DNA from: Bacteroidota bacterium
GTDB taxonomy: Bacteria > Bacteroidota > Bacteroidia > Bacteroidales > Dysgonomonadaceae
Reading direction: 5' to 3'
NCBI GenBank assembly: GCA_023418255.1
Contig: JAEZZZ010000142.1
Coordinates: 1 to 35,332 of the forward strand
DNA length: 35,332 nucleotides
Part shown: positions 1 to 9,300 of the stretch, piece after piece
Numbering within the stretch: the first letter of the stretch is position 1
Layout: each line of letters opens with the position of its first letter
Translations under genes and position numbers: made by a program
Notes under the pieces: generated by a model
Told to the model about the DNA's origin: nothing
What the model saw: only the letters and a program-made list of their open reading frames with translations
The model's database searches: none

Positions 1-87
1 AGTGGGATTTTTCTTCTAAGATAGTGATTTTCAGGGAAATGAGCAAATAAAAAAGCACTTATTTTACTGATTATAAACAAATTAAAT

Positions 88-95
88 TAACTTTG
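88..95 (+). promoter_or_regulatory. Possible Bacteroidetes -7 box
   Basis: TAACTTTG fits the Bacteroidetes sigma-ABfr -7 consensus TAnnTTTG and lies 42 bases before the start codon of the first gene. I see no clear -33 TTTG at the usual 19-21 base spacing, so support is weak. It could drive the small sorting-domain genes and the Rhs gene as one unit. Confidence 0.35.
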
Positions 96-137
96 AATTT
101 GGAACTTTCAACTCTGGATTCGCATTAAGTTGGAATT

Positions 138-518
138 ATGAAGAATGTATGGCTCATTGTATTACTGTTTTCTATAACCGGACTATATGCACAATATCCG
201 GGGGAAAATTATGCTAAATTCCCCGGCCTCACACAAGAAATAGAATATCTGTATTCTGAGGAAAATGATACCGGTGGAAGCCTGTTTATTATCCGTACCA
301 GTTTGTCATGCGTACAGATCGTAATAGAATTAACCGGAGAAAACTTGAAATTCCCCGGAAAATACGAAATCTACAACATCCTGGGCAGACAGCTTCTGAA
401 CGGACAAATTTCCGAAAAAACAACAACATTCTCCATAGCAGCATTATCTAAGGGAATCTATATTATTAAAGTAGTCATTGACAAGAAACAATCTTCTAAA
501 AAAATTATTGTCAAATAA
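138..518 (+). CDS. Small secreted T9SS sorting-domain protein
   Basis: This encodes a 126-residue protein. An N-terminal signal peptide of about 18 residues ends in LYAQ. The C-terminal half (about residues 70-126) has the pattern of a type A T9SS sorting domain: a YEIYNILGRQLLNG strand, then a GIYIIKVV strand and a basic end (KKIIVK). Such domains direct proteins through the outer membrane by the type IX system and are usually cleaved or attached to the surface. Almost nothing but signal and sorting domain is present, so the mature cargo is only about 50 residues and has no recognisable fold. It is 129 bases upstream of another sorting-domain gene and close to a giant Rhs gene. A role as a partner of the Rhs protein is conjecture; it could also be a decayed remnant of a larger surface protein. 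Confidence 0.7.
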   Translation: MKNVWLIVLLFSITGLYAQYPGENYAKFPGLTQEIEYLYSEENDTGGSLFIIRTSLSCVQIVIELTGENLKFPGKYEIYNILGRQLLNGQISEKTTTFSIAALSKGIYIIKVVIDKKQSSKKIIVK

Positions 519-647
519 TATTCACACATAAGTAAGAAAGGAGGCTGCCTATTGAAATTACATTACCCCACTTTAAATTGTTTTCCCAAGAAAGAGAAAC
601 TCAACTAAAAAGAGATTAAAAAACACCTCAAATTATCAATTTACATC

Positions 648-1076
648 ATGAAAAGAATTATTTTATTTTTATTTATACTGTTATCCGCACTGAATATCAA
701 AGCGCAACAGAAACTTTCTTACGCGTACGATGCGGCGGGTAACCGCATAAGCCGTACGATTGTTCTGGGAACGCGCAGTGCCGATGCTGCCGCAAATCAG
801 GCCGATTCTATATTTTTCGAAGAAATGTTGACCGAAAAGCAGATAAAAATTTATCCCAATCCGGTACAGTACGAATTAACCATCTTTATCAAAGGATACG
901 AACCTTCCATGCAGGGTGAATTTTCACTTTTCAATTTGGCCGGATATATGCTGGCAAGACGCAAAATAATTGGAGAAACTACACAAGTAAACATGAGCCT
1001 TTTTCCTAAAGGCACTTATATTTTGAATATCCAATTGAACAGACAACCTACCAGTTGGAAAATTATTAAGCAATAA
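648..1076 (+). CDS. T9SS sorting-domain protein with one YD repeat
   Basis: This 142-residue protein starts with a signal peptide (ends NIKAQQ). It then has a single YD/Rhs-type motif (YAYDAAGNRISRTI, about residues 25-38), a short linker, and a C-terminal T9SS type A sorting domain from about residue 65 (IKIYPNPV, then SLFNLAGYMLARR and KGTYILNIQL). The gene lies 27 bases upstream of the 2179-residue Rhs gene on the same strand and is probably co-transcribed with it. The lone YD motif suggests kinship or interaction with the neighbouring Rhs shell. Whether it helps export, anchors the shell, or is the leftover end of an older Rhs protein cannot be told from sequence. Confidence in the sorting domain is high; confidence in any role is low. 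Confidence 0.75.
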   Translation: MKRIILFLFILLSALNIKAQQKLSYAYDAAGNRISRTIVLGTRSADAAANQADSIFFEEMLTEKQIKIYPNPVQYELTIFIKGYEPSMQGEFSLFNLAGYMLARRKIIGETTQVNMSLFPKGTYILNIQLNRQPTSWKIIKQ

Positions 1077-1103
1077 CCATTTAAATATTACTATGTAAAA
1101 ATC

Positions 1104-4100
1104 ATGAAATCAATTTTACGACAAATTATATTGTCCGTCGCCCTTGTTGTGTGTACAGGACAACTGCATTCTCAACAACGTGCGGACAGTTTGAATATTC
1201 AGCCACCTAACAGAAACGCAGTAAAAGACAGCATATCGGAATCCGAAAAGGAAGATATTATAGTAGAATATGAATTAACAGCCCAAGGAGACACCCTTTA
1301 CCGGTACATTCGTAAAGCATTCGACTTTGGAGATATCTACAACGAAGCTCCCAAAAAACTCTATGATGAAGAAGCCGTACAAATGCGGCGAAACATCGGC
1401 AACAAAACCGGAGCGGCGACGATGGAAAAATCATCTTCTGTGGATCTTGGAAAATACATCGGGAAAATACCGTTTTCGGAAGGGATAACACCATCAGGCG
1501 GTAAAACGTATTCTGTGCCTATAACCACGGCCCCGGTAAATTCCTCCGCACCCCAAATTTCCATTGCCTATAATAGTCAGGCAGGAAACGGAGTTGCGGG
1601 ATACGGCTGGAATCTTGCCGGAACATCGGCCATAACGGTAACCGGAAAGACCATACATTACGACGGAATTACCGCTCCCGTGGATTTGAGCAAACCCGGC
1701 GAATGTGTTTTTGCGTTAGACGGTACACGTTTGGTTAATAACACCGGTTCGCTAACCGAATATCAATACGAGACAGCACAAGGGTTTGTATTGGTTAAGA
1801 AGCATTTATACGGTGCAAATGTAGCCTATTTCACGGTTGCTTATCCCAATGGAAGTAAGGCAATATTTGGTTTTACAAACAATACACAGATGAAGCATAT
1901 ATATCCGATTAAAGAAATAACGGACATAAAAGGGTATAAAATCAACTTTGACTATATTGAATCGGGCAATAACTACTACCTCACAAAAGTAAGTTATGGT
2001 GGTAAAACAACTGCAACACATCAAGCGGAAATCCAGTTTAATTACACCGACAGAACCGATTTTACCAGAGCTTACATTGCCACAATTCCCATTTCTCAAA
2101 ACAAACTACTCAAAAGTATCGTTTCACGCAACAAGATAAACGGCGTGTTGCACGAATTGTGCACCTATTCGCTAACCCACGCGCTGAGCGATAACGTACA
2201 ACGCCTTACCCAAATTGATTGTACTTCGGGTAGTTCATCACTCAATCCGCTGCGTTTTTCCTACGAGCATTATTACGACGCTCAACCCGGATATCTTACC
2301 CGTGAATACAGCCAATTCATTTCCAGTTATTTCTCCAGTACTTCCGGCGCGCAACCGGTATATGTGCGCGGAAAATTCATAAAGAACAAATTTGGCGACG
2401 GGTTGATAACTTTTCCCGGCAAATTCAGCGCTTACACTAAGATAGGAGAAAAAGTAAAAAAATTTCTCGGTATAGTTACCGGTCGTTATGCCATTTATGG
2501 CAGCGGATATCCGGCCGACCAAGACATATTGATTGCGCCGGGTCTAACATTTTACAGCGAAACCCAGACCATCAAAACGGAAGAAGGATTTCAGACTATT
2601 CAGGCGGTAGATGTTAACGGCGACGGCGTGGACGAGATAGTAAAAGTGAATTTCAACGGAACATATCAAGGTAATACCACATTGAAAATAACGGTCTATA
2701 CCTATTCCGGAAGCACATTCTCCCCACAATCGTTCAACGTAACGGTAGCAGGCGAAGTAAACAACCAAAACGAAACGTGGAGTCCGATGTCTCGCATTTA
2801 TCTTTTCGGCGATTTTAAAGGAACGGGAAAAACACAACTGCTAACCGTAACACACAATCAAGCTTTTACCGGTCAGAGTATGACTTCATACTTTGCGCTT
2901 ATTGACTTAGAGACAAGGACTAAACTGAGTGAAACATCTCTTTTTTCAGTAGGATTTTCCGATGACCGCCACATTTATCCGCTGGATATGGACGGCGACG
3001 GCAAAATGGAATTGTGCTATGCTACTTCGTCGGGAATGGACGTGTACGGACTGTCGGGAAACAATTTTACAAAACTCTATACTACCGGTTCAATCAACAG
3101 AAGTCAGTTCAATAAAAACCCGGTATTGGGGGATTTAAACGCGGATGGAAAAGTAGATATATTGGTTCCGCCTAATGAATCCTATCAAAACACGCAATGG
3201 ACGGAATTGCCCGTTTGGGCTCCGCATCATTGCCCTTTTTGCGGAGGATTGGAGCCAATTACCGGTATGTATGACACCAATTGCAGGCACTGCGGGCAAA
3301 ACCTGCAACAATATTACACCAATAATCCGTATGCCGCCAGGTGCAGAGAATGCAGCAACCAGTTGCAATCGTGCGGGGGTGGCTATGATCCTTATAACCC
3401 CCAGCCGGGATATCCCGGCGGTCCGGACGGTAACGGAAGTTTATGTTGCTCAACCCACGGTTCAATGATTATGGGCGAAGTTGATTTAGGATATGTAAAT
3501 AACGGCAACAATTGGACAGCCTACTTATCCACCGGAAAAGGATTTGCAAGTTCTACCATGTCCATCGTAAACAAGGAATGGGGCGAACAATATCTTTTAA
3601 TGGATATAAACAGCGACGGTAACGCCGATCTGATTCGGGTAAAAAATAATCAAGTCAGTCTGTTTCTCAACAAAAACGGTGTTATTCAGTCCACGTTGGC
3701 AAGCTCGGTTTCTATCCCTAACGGAACAAAAATTTTACCGTCCAACGTGTGTAATTATTATAGCATGAGCCATTTTATTGCTATAGAAGATGCAGAAGTG
3801 AATTGCTACAGATATACTAAAGATAACAGCAAGGCAAACCTGTTAACTACATTAACAGACAGTTACGGAAACAGATACACAAACGGATATTCGGGTATGA
3901 CGGAAACAAGCGGCAACTATTACGCTACAAGCACATACCGCTCTTATCCCTATTTCTCTCTTATTGCTCCGTTGAATCTGCTTCGCTCCAGCGATATTTA
4001 CACCGGCAGCTACACTCCCGTAAAACGATACTATTACTCGTATTACGGCGCCGTAATGCACCGCACGGGACTGGGTTTCGCAGGATTTGAGAAAGTTGTT

Positions 4101-7100
4101 ACCAACGAGTATGTAGAGAATATTACCGTGGAAGAAATCCGCGACCCCCAACTCTTTGGAGTGACCACCCGTGTTGACTCTCCGTACAAAACGGTTTACT
4201 ATTCTTATTCGCAAGACTATTTTACGAACAAGAAAAATAATCCGCGAATGACCTATACATCCGAAACCGATAAATTAACCAATGTATCGGTATGGACGAA
4301 TTACGAGTACGACGCGTACAACAATCCCACCAAGATAACCGCCAATTATGGTTCGTCAGCCATACAAACGGTAACGGCTCAAACGTATGATAACATAGTT
4401 TCATCCGGAAGATATCTCATAGGGCAGCCTTTAACAAAAACGGTAACACGTACCCGAAGCGGCAGTTCATGGATAGATAAAGAGGTGATTGCCTATAACA
4501 CAACTACGCGGCTTCCGTTAAGCAAGATAACATTTAACGGCGCCGGCGGAACAAACAAAACAGGCGAAACCCGTTGGACGTATGACGCGAATGGCAACGT
4601 AACGAGCGAAAAAACGGCGCCCTATAACGTAACGGAATTTCTGGGAACAACGTATACTTACGACACCTCCGGCCGATTTGTGGCAACCGCTACCAACGCG
4701 TTGGGACAAACCACCACCTATTCCAATTTTGATAAGTTTGGAAACGCGAAAACCGTTACCGACCACAAGGGCAGGCAAACCACCCGTGTGTTTGACGATT
4801 GGGGACAACAGACATCCGTTACGAACCCCGACGGTGTTATAGAAGCCGTTACCCCGGCGTGGGGAGGCCAAGGACTATACACCGTAACCAAAACGGTTAC
4901 CGGACAACCCGCGTCCGTTGTTCATTACGATGCCGCGGGGCGCGAATTGCGTAAGGGCAACCAACGGTTCGACGGACAGTGGCAATATGTGGAAAACGCG
5001 TACGACAGCAAGGGACGATTGGAAAAAGTATCACTTCCGTTCAAAGGTTCATCGCCCTCGTATTGGAACACCTATACGTATGACGCCTATAACCGTCCCA
5101 CCAAAATAACCGAAGCATCCGGCAAAACCGCCACGTGGAGTTACAGCGGATTGAGCGTAACGGAAACCAAAAACGGCATCGCTACCACCAAAACAACCGA
5201 CGCGTCGGGCGCGCTGATTAGTGTGAGCGACCCGGGCGGAACCATCACTTACACGCTGCGGGCAGACGGGCAACCCTCATCTATCACGGCTCCGGGAGGC
5301 GTGGTTACTTCTTTCGGCTACGATGGATATGGACGGCAGTCATCCATTACAGACCCAAGCGCAGGTACACAAATATTTACGGAGAGCTATACTCCTACAG
5401 GCGTGCAAACACGGTCGGTAAGAGATGCCAACAACAAAACCGTTACTACCATATCCGACAAGTACGGCAGGGTAACCAACGTAAACCGTCCGGAATTCAA
5501 TACATCTTATGTGTATAATACTGATGGATTGCTCACCAACGAGACATCTACCAACGGAACTTCGGCCGTATTTACGTACGATTCGTATGACCGTCCGGCA
5601 ACCGCTCGCGAAAACGCGCCCGACGGCAAGTGGCTGCAAAAAACCTTTGCCTACTCTGCAGGAAACGTCTCGAGCGTGCAATACACTTCCCAAAACGGAA
5701 GCATCGGCACGGAGAATTTTGTGTATTCTTACGGGCATAACACCGAAATTAAACTCAACAACACTACCGGCATTTGGAAACTGACCGAAGAAAACGCCTT
5801 GGGGCAACCCACCAAAGCCACTACCGGCGCTTTGGCGCGCACCTACGGTTATACCGCTTACGGTATGCCCACCGGCAGAACGGTTGGAAGCATACAAAAC
5901 TTCACGTACAATTTTGATGTTACCAAGGGGAATTTAACGAGCCGTACAGACAACACCCGAAGCAAAACCGAAAGTTTCCAGTACGATAACCTGAACCGAT
6001 TGATCAACGCCGCGGGACAAGCCATTGTGTATGCCGCCAACGGAAACATTACTTCCATAGGCGGTGTAGGAACACTGGCCTACGACAATACGGCCAAACC
6101 TTATCAGGTAACTATGCTCACTCCCACCGGAACGGCTGTGCCCATTAGGGAACAAAGTGTTACCTACACCTCGTATCAACGCCCAAACACGTTGACCGAA
6201 AACGGCATTACCGCCACGTTTGCCTACAACGCGAGCGCAGACCGTGCAAAAATGCACGTAGCGCAAGGTGCAACAGCACTTTTAACAAGGTATTACATAG
6301 GCAAACAGTACGAGTTAGACGCGCAAACCAACACAGAACGTTTGTATTTAGGCGGTGATGCCTATTCTGCTCCGGCAGTTTACGTAAAAGAAGCCAATGT
6401 GTGGAAAATTTACTACATTTGCAGAGACTATTTGGGCAGTATTACCCATATTGCCAATAGCGATGGCTCTTTGAAAGCGGAATACAGTTACGATGCATGG
6501 GGACGATTGCGAAATCCTGCAACGCAAGTGGCATACACACCCGGCAATGAACCTGCCTTGTTCTTAGGCAGAGGTTACACCGGACATGAACACCTCGCAT
6601 GGTTCGGACTGGTAAATATGAACGCACGGTTGTATGACCCGCTGCTTGGCCGTTTCTTAAGCCCCGACCCGTATGTGCAAATGCCGGATTTTACGCAAAA
6701 CTTTAACAGGTATAGTTATTGTTTGAATAATCCGCTAATTTACATAGATCCTTCCGGGGAGTGGTTTTTAGTTGATGATTTAATTGCAGCAATTATTGGA
6801 GGAGCTATCAACCTTACAGTTAACTTAATACAAGGTAATGTTACCAGTTTTGGACACGGTGCCGCTTTGTTCGGCGTTGGATTTGTAGGAGGAGTTGCAT
6901 CATTGTACGTATCGCCACTTGTTGGCGCAGGATTAGTGAGCGGGGGCAACAGTATTCTCAATCAGGGTTTCACCAACGGATGGAAGAATATTGACTGGGG
7001 ACAGGTTGGTATTTCTACTACGTTGGGTGTGGCAACTTCCTATCTTGGCGGACAATTGGGCAACACTTTAGCTAAACCGATAAGCAACCTGACTTCCGAT

Positions 7101-7643
7101 ATTGCCAGTCCGGTTTTACGGGAAGCGGTGACCCAAGGGGCGACGAATGCTGCAGTAGGTTTCGGATTAAGTGCCGGTTTGGCTTGGGGAAGCGGTGCCA
7201 GTTTTGAAGAAGGGCTGAGACAAGGCGGACAAGGCGCTTTGATGGGTGTCGGAATTGGTGTGATGACCGGTACTGTTGCAGGAATACAATATGGGAGAGA
7301 TAATAATGTTAATCCGTGGACAGGAAAGAGTAATACTACGTTCTCTGCCTCTGGCACCAACTCTGTTTATGAAGGGATTGATCCTAATACAGGAGAAGTA
7401 AAATATGTTGGAAGAACAGAGCGTGATCCAAATATTAGATGGAATGAACATAATAACTCTGGCACAGAACGGGCTAATTTAGATTATAGGACTGTTAAGG
7501 GTGGTTTAAATAAAACAGATGCTAGAATTATGGAACAAAATTTAATCAATAAATACGGTTTAGGCAAAAATGGAGGACAATTATACAATAAAATAAATTC
7601 AATTAGCCCTAAATATTGGAACCAATATGGAATAAAATACTAA
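1104..7643 (+). CDS. Secreted Rhs/YD-repeat toxin, GIY-YIG tip
   Basis: This is a 2179-residue polymorphic toxin. Residues 1-24 form a signal peptide. Residues about 126-172 resemble the SpvB/TcaC N-terminal region. FG-GAP/VCBS-type loops (for example VDVNGDGVDEI near 500, MDGDGKME near 626, LNADGKVD near 675, INSDGNAD near 832) suggest a calcium-binding beta-propeller. A cysteine-rich insert lies at 710-757. YD repeats run from about 1060 to 1800 and would build the hollow shell. The Rhs-associated core ends near residue 1886 (GRFLSPDPYV, then YIDPSGE). After a Gly/Ala-rich hydrophobic stretch (about 1890-2060), the tip from about 2085 has GIY-YIG nuclease features: VYEG, YVGRT, an Arg and EH in NIRWNEH, Glu in EQNLI, and LYNKINS. 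By family knowledge the tip is cleaved inside the shell and degrades DNA or RNA of competitors. The next gene looks like its immunity protein. The export route is unclear because there is no T9SS domain at the C-terminus. Confidence 0.88.
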   Translation: MKSILRQIILSVALVVCTGQLHSQQRADSLNIQPPNRNAVKDSISESEKEDIIVEYELTAQGDTLYRYIRKAFDFGDIYNEAPKKLYDEEAVQMRRNIGNKTGAATMEKSSSVDLGKYIGKIPFSEGITPSGGKTYSVPITTAPVNSSAPQISIAYNSQAGNGVAGYGWNLAGTSAITVTGKTIHYDGITAPVDLSKPGECVFALDGTRLVNNTGSLTEYQYETAQGFVLVKKHLYGANVAYFTVAYPNGSKAIFGFTNNTQMKHIYPIKEITDIKGYKINFDYIESGNNYYLTKVSYGGKTTATHQAEIQFNYTDRTDFTRAYIATIPISQNKLLKSIVSRNKINGVLHELCTYSLTHALSDNVQRLTQIDCTSGSSSLNPLRFSYEHYYDAQPGYLTREYSQFISSYFSSTSGAQPVYVRGKFIKNKFGDGLITFPGKFSAYTKIGEKVKKFLGIVTGRYAIYGSGYPADQDILIAPGLTFYSETQTIKTEEGFQTIQAVDVNGDGVDEIVKVNFNGTYQGNTTLKITVYTYSGSTFSPQSFNVTVAGEVNNQNETWSPMSRIYLFGDFKGTGKTQLLTVTHNQAFTGQSMTSYFALIDLETRTKLSETSLFSVGFSDDRHIYPLDMDGDGKMELCYATSSGMDVYGLSGNNFTKLYTTGSINRSQFNKNPVLGDLNADGKVDILVPPNESYQNTQWTELPVWAPHHCPFCGGLEPITGMYDTNCRHCGQNLQQYYTNNPYAARCRECSNQLQSCGGGYDPYNPQPGYPGGPDGNGSLCCSTHGSMIMGEVDLGYVNNGNNWTAYLSTGKGFASSTMSIVNKEWGEQYLLMDINSDGNADLIRVKNNQVSLFLNKNGVIQSTLASSVSIPNGTKILPSNVCNYYSMSHFIAIEDAEVNCYRYTKDNSKANLLTTLTDSYGNRYTNGYSGMTETSGNYYATSTYRSYPYFSLIAPLNLLRSSDIYTGSYTPVKRYYYSYYGAVMHRTGLGFAGFEKVVTNEYVENITVEEIRDPQLFGVTTRVDSPYKTVYYSYSQDYFTNKKNNPRMTYTSETDKLTNVSVWTNYEYDAYNNPTKITANYGSSAIQTVTAQTYDNIVSSGRYLIGQPLTKTVTRTRSGSSWIDKEVIAYNTTTRLPLSKITFNGAGGTNKTGETRWTYDANGNVTSEKTAPYNVTEFLGTTYTYDTSGRFVATATNALGQTTTYSNFDKFGNAKTVTDHKGRQTTRVFDDWGQQTSVTNPDGVIEAVTPAWGGQGLYTVTKTVTGQPASVVHYDAAGRELRKGNQRFDGQWQYVENAYDSKGRLEKVSLPFKGSSPSYWNTYTYDAYNRPTKITEASGKTATWSYSGLSVTETKNGIATTKTTDASGALISVSDPGGTITYTLRADGQPSSITAPGGVVTSFGYDGYGRQSSITDPSAGTQIFTESYTPTGVQTRSVRDANNKTVTTISDKYGRVTNVNRPEFNTSYVYNTDGLLTNETSTNGTSAVFTYDSYDRPATARENAPDGKWLQKTFAYSAGNVSSVQYTSQNGSIGTENFVYSYGHNTEIKLNNTTGIWKLTEENALGQPTKATTGALARTYGYTAYGMPTGRTVGSIQNFTYNFDVTKGNLTSRTDNTRSKTESFQYDNLNRLINAAGQAIVYAANGNITSIGGVGTLAYDNTAKPYQVTMLTPTGTAVPIREQSVTYTSYQRPNTLTENGITATFAYNASADRAKMHVAQGATALLTRYYIGKQYELDAQTNTERLYLGGDAYSAPAVYVKEANVWKIYYICRDYLGSITHIANSDGSLKAEYSYDAWGRLRNPATQVAYTPGNEPALFLGRGYTGHEHLAWFGLVNMNARLYDPLLGRFLSPDPYVQMPDFTQNFNRYSYCLNNPLIYIDPSGEWFLVDDLIAAIIGGAINLTVNLIQGNVTSFGHGAALFGVGFVGGVASLYVSPLVGAGLVSGGNSILNQGFTNGWKNIDWGQVGISTTLGVATSYLGGQLGNTLAKPISNLTSDIASPVLREAVTQGATNAAVGFGLSAGLAWGSGASFEEGLRQGGQGALMGVGIGVMTGTVAGIQYGRDNNVNPWTGKSNTTFSASGTNSVYEGIDPNTGEVKYVGRTERDPNIRWNEHNNSGTERANLDYRTVKGGLNKTDARIMEQNLINKYGLGKNGGQLYNKINSISPKYWNQYGIKY

Positions 7644-7674
7644 TGTTAACACCAATAATGTAAGTAATAAAAAG

Positions 7675-8172
7675 ATGAACAAAAGAATCAAAAATACGAA
7701 AATAGGAGATGTTTTTTCTGCAAATATTGACGATAATCATAAAAGATATTTACAGTATATTATCAGTGATATGACACAGCTCAATAGTGATGTTATAAGG
7801 GTATTTACTAAAATTTATCCTATTGAAGCGAATCCATCGATAGAAGAAATTGTGAATGATAAAGTAGATTTTTATGCACATTGCGTGACTAAAAGCGGTA
7901 TAAAAAGAGGTTTATGGCAAAAGGTTGGTAATACAGCCGATGTTGGCAGAACAGATAATATTTTATTTAGAGATAGTGGTGATTATGGAAACCCTAAAGT
8001 CAAAACATCTAATGATTGGTGGGTATGGAGAATAAATGAACCTTTCGTTGAAGTTGGGAAATTGCCGAATCAATACCAAACTGCCGAAATTGGTATAGTT
8101 TTCCAACCTGAAAGAATTTTAAATAGAATGAAAACAGGTTCATATCAAATTAAATATCCTGATTTTGAATAA
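7675..8172 (+). CDS. Imm26-like immunity protein
   Basis: This 165-residue cytoplasmic protein has no signal peptide. Its start (KIGDVFSANIDDNHKRYLQYI) and the following beta-rich pattern match what I know of the Imm26 family, whose members begin with a GDVF-type strand and are found beside polymorphic toxins. It begins 31 bases after the stop of the Rhs gene carrying the GIY-YIG tip, the standard place for the cognate immunity gene. By inference it binds and blocks that nuclease in the producing cell. The toxin tip and this gene are both AT-richer than the Rhs shell, as expected for an exchangeable tip-immunity cassette. The family assignment is from memory of motif shape, not a search. Confidence 0.65.
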   Translation: MNKRIKNTKIGDVFSANIDDNHKRYLQYIISDMTQLNSDVIRVFTKIYPIEANPSIEEIVNDKVDFYAHCVTKSGIKRGLWQKVGNTADVGRTDNILFRDSGDYGNPKVKTSNDWWVWRINEPFVEVGKLPNQYQTAEIGIVFQPERILNRMKTGSYQIKYPDFE

Positions 8173-8355
8173 AACAACATCGAACACATATGCAGTAAAA
8201 AAACACTACTACTCAACGTTGTCAGGAGTTTCAATCCTGATCCTTCGCTTAGAATAGATGCCACCAAACAATTTTATGATTCTCACCGCATAAAATACTG
8301 GGATGCAAGATATGATTTTCATAAAAACAATGGAATAAGATGGACACCGTGGTAG
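8173..8355 (+). pseudogene. Displaced Rhs toxin tail, remnant
   Basis: Directly after the Imm26-like stop codon the same frame stays open for about 60 codons and ends in TAG at 8353-8355. The last 40 or so residues (FNPDPSLRIDATKQFYDSH, then RIKYWDARYDF and GIRWTPW) look like the compact C-terminal end of a toxin tip. No start codon or Rhs core precedes it. The next gene starts inside its final codons (overlap 8340-8355), as toxin and immunity genes often do. I read it as the severed end of an earlier toxin tip, left when the GIY-YIG cassette replaced it. The toxin family is not recognised. Confidence 0.5.
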
Positions 8356-8897
8356 CAAAAATATTAATAGGAGCCGATGAAAAAGGATATATGTATCCGC
8401 ACACGACTCAGCGACCTGATGTTTGCCCTATATGTAAAAACAGGGTAAAGGATGTTCCCAATTTGAATTATAAAGTAAAAAGAAAAAATTGTGATTTTCT
8501 TGTAACTTATGATCATTATTATATAGTGTCCAAGCAATTTAAAGATTTTTGCGAGTTAAATAAATATCCAAATTTGGAATTTATTCAATTAATATCTTCA
8601 AATGACTTTTTTATTATAACTGTAAATAATATTTTCCCATTGGATTACGTGAGGCGCAAGACGAAATTTATAAACTATCGAGAGTGTTGTGGAAATTATG
8701 ATGAGATTATTGGTGTAAGCCCCGCATTTAAAAAAGAAGATTATTCCTTGATATCTGATGATTTTATTTTTAGAACGGAATATAGATTTGCATCTTATGC
8801 ATTTAAAAATTATGATATTATCATTGGACTACAGACAATGCAAAAATTAAGAAAAGCGAAACTAAAAGGATTATATTATGGCGATATTTTTTTGTAA
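8340..8897 (+). CDS. Probable immunity protein for the lost toxin
   Basis: This 185-residue protein has no signal peptide and is rich in aromatic, Lys and Asn residues. Near the N-terminus is a CPICKNRV pair of cysteines; a further CC pair occurs in the middle (YRECCGNYDE). I do not recognise the family with certainty; the shape resembles small Bacteroidetes immunity proteins. The ATG at 8340 overlaps the end of the displaced toxin tail by 16 bases, which suggests it was translationally coupled to that toxin and is its immunity gene, kept after the toxin was lost. Retained orphan immunity genes are well known in Rhs loci and protect against siblings carrying the old tip. A later ATG at 8391 is a possible alternative start. 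Confidence 0.5.
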   Translation: MDTVVAKILIGADEKGYMYPHTTQRPDVCPICKNRVKDVPNLNYKVKRKNCDFLVTYDHYYIVSKQFKDFCELNKYPNLEFIQLISSNDFFIITVNNIFPLDYVRRKTKFINYRECCGNYDEIIGVSPAFKKEDYSLISDDFIFRTEYRFASYAFKNYDIIIGLQTMQKLRKAKLKGLYYGDIFL

Positions 8898-9215
8898 GAA
8901 AAAAGAAAGAATTATCTTCGGAAAAGCAAAGCCAATGGAAGACGTAAGTTTAGAAGAATTTCAAAAAAATCCAATATGGACTTTTGCACTTGACGAAGAA
9001 AATAATGAAGAACAAGATGAAACTTGGTTAAAACCTATACTCAGTTCTACTGATGTTACTTCACATTTGATCCAAATCTTTCTGCAATGGTTTTTCTGGA
9101 ACAGACTACAAATTTTGTAAAAGGGAAAGGTTTTAAAAGCAATGAGAAGGTTTTTCAAAACTTTATTGCCAACAAGAATTATCCCGTTTGGCGCAAGTTT
9201 GCAATCCGCCGATAG
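8878..9215 (+). pseudogene. Frameshifted immunity-like gene
   Basis: The first frame encodes about 61 sensible residues, acidic in the middle (MEDVSLEEFQKNPIWTFALD, then EENNEEQDETWLKPILSS). It resembles small immunity proteins seen in Bacteroidetes toxin loci. Near 9060 this frame turns into an implausible hydrophobic end and stops at 9118-9120. A one-base shift opens a second frame from 9060 to 9215 that reads well (FDPNLSAMVFLEQTT, then KGKGFKSNEKVFQNF, NKNYPVWRKF). Either one gene suffered a frameshift near 9060, or two unrelated cassettes were joined there. The start overlaps the preceding gene by 20 bases. Probably non-functional. Confidence 0.45.
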
Positions 9216-9242
9216 TCGGACAGGCATCGTACCCAAAACACC

Positions 9243-9300
9243 GGCAGTTTCAAACTGCCATAAGTAACACCAACAGCTATCCCGCAGCGGCGGGGTAGCT
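9243..9300. repeat. Two adjacent hairpins before the orphan Rhs core
   Basis: Two strong inverted repeats lie in the non-coding stretch before the second Rhs core. The first is GGCAGTTT/AAACTGCC with a one-base centre (9243-9259). The second (9275-9300) pairs AGCTA(T)CCCGC with GCGGG(G)TAGCT around a short loop. Neither is followed by a T-run, so they are not obvious terminators. They lie where the homology to the main Rhs gene begins and may be a recombination scar or small palindromic repeat elements. Confidence 0.45.

Noticed and set aside
5340..5897. 185-codon open frame on the minus strand
   Set aside because: Antisense shadow of the YD-repeat region of the Rhs gene, with no recognisable motif.
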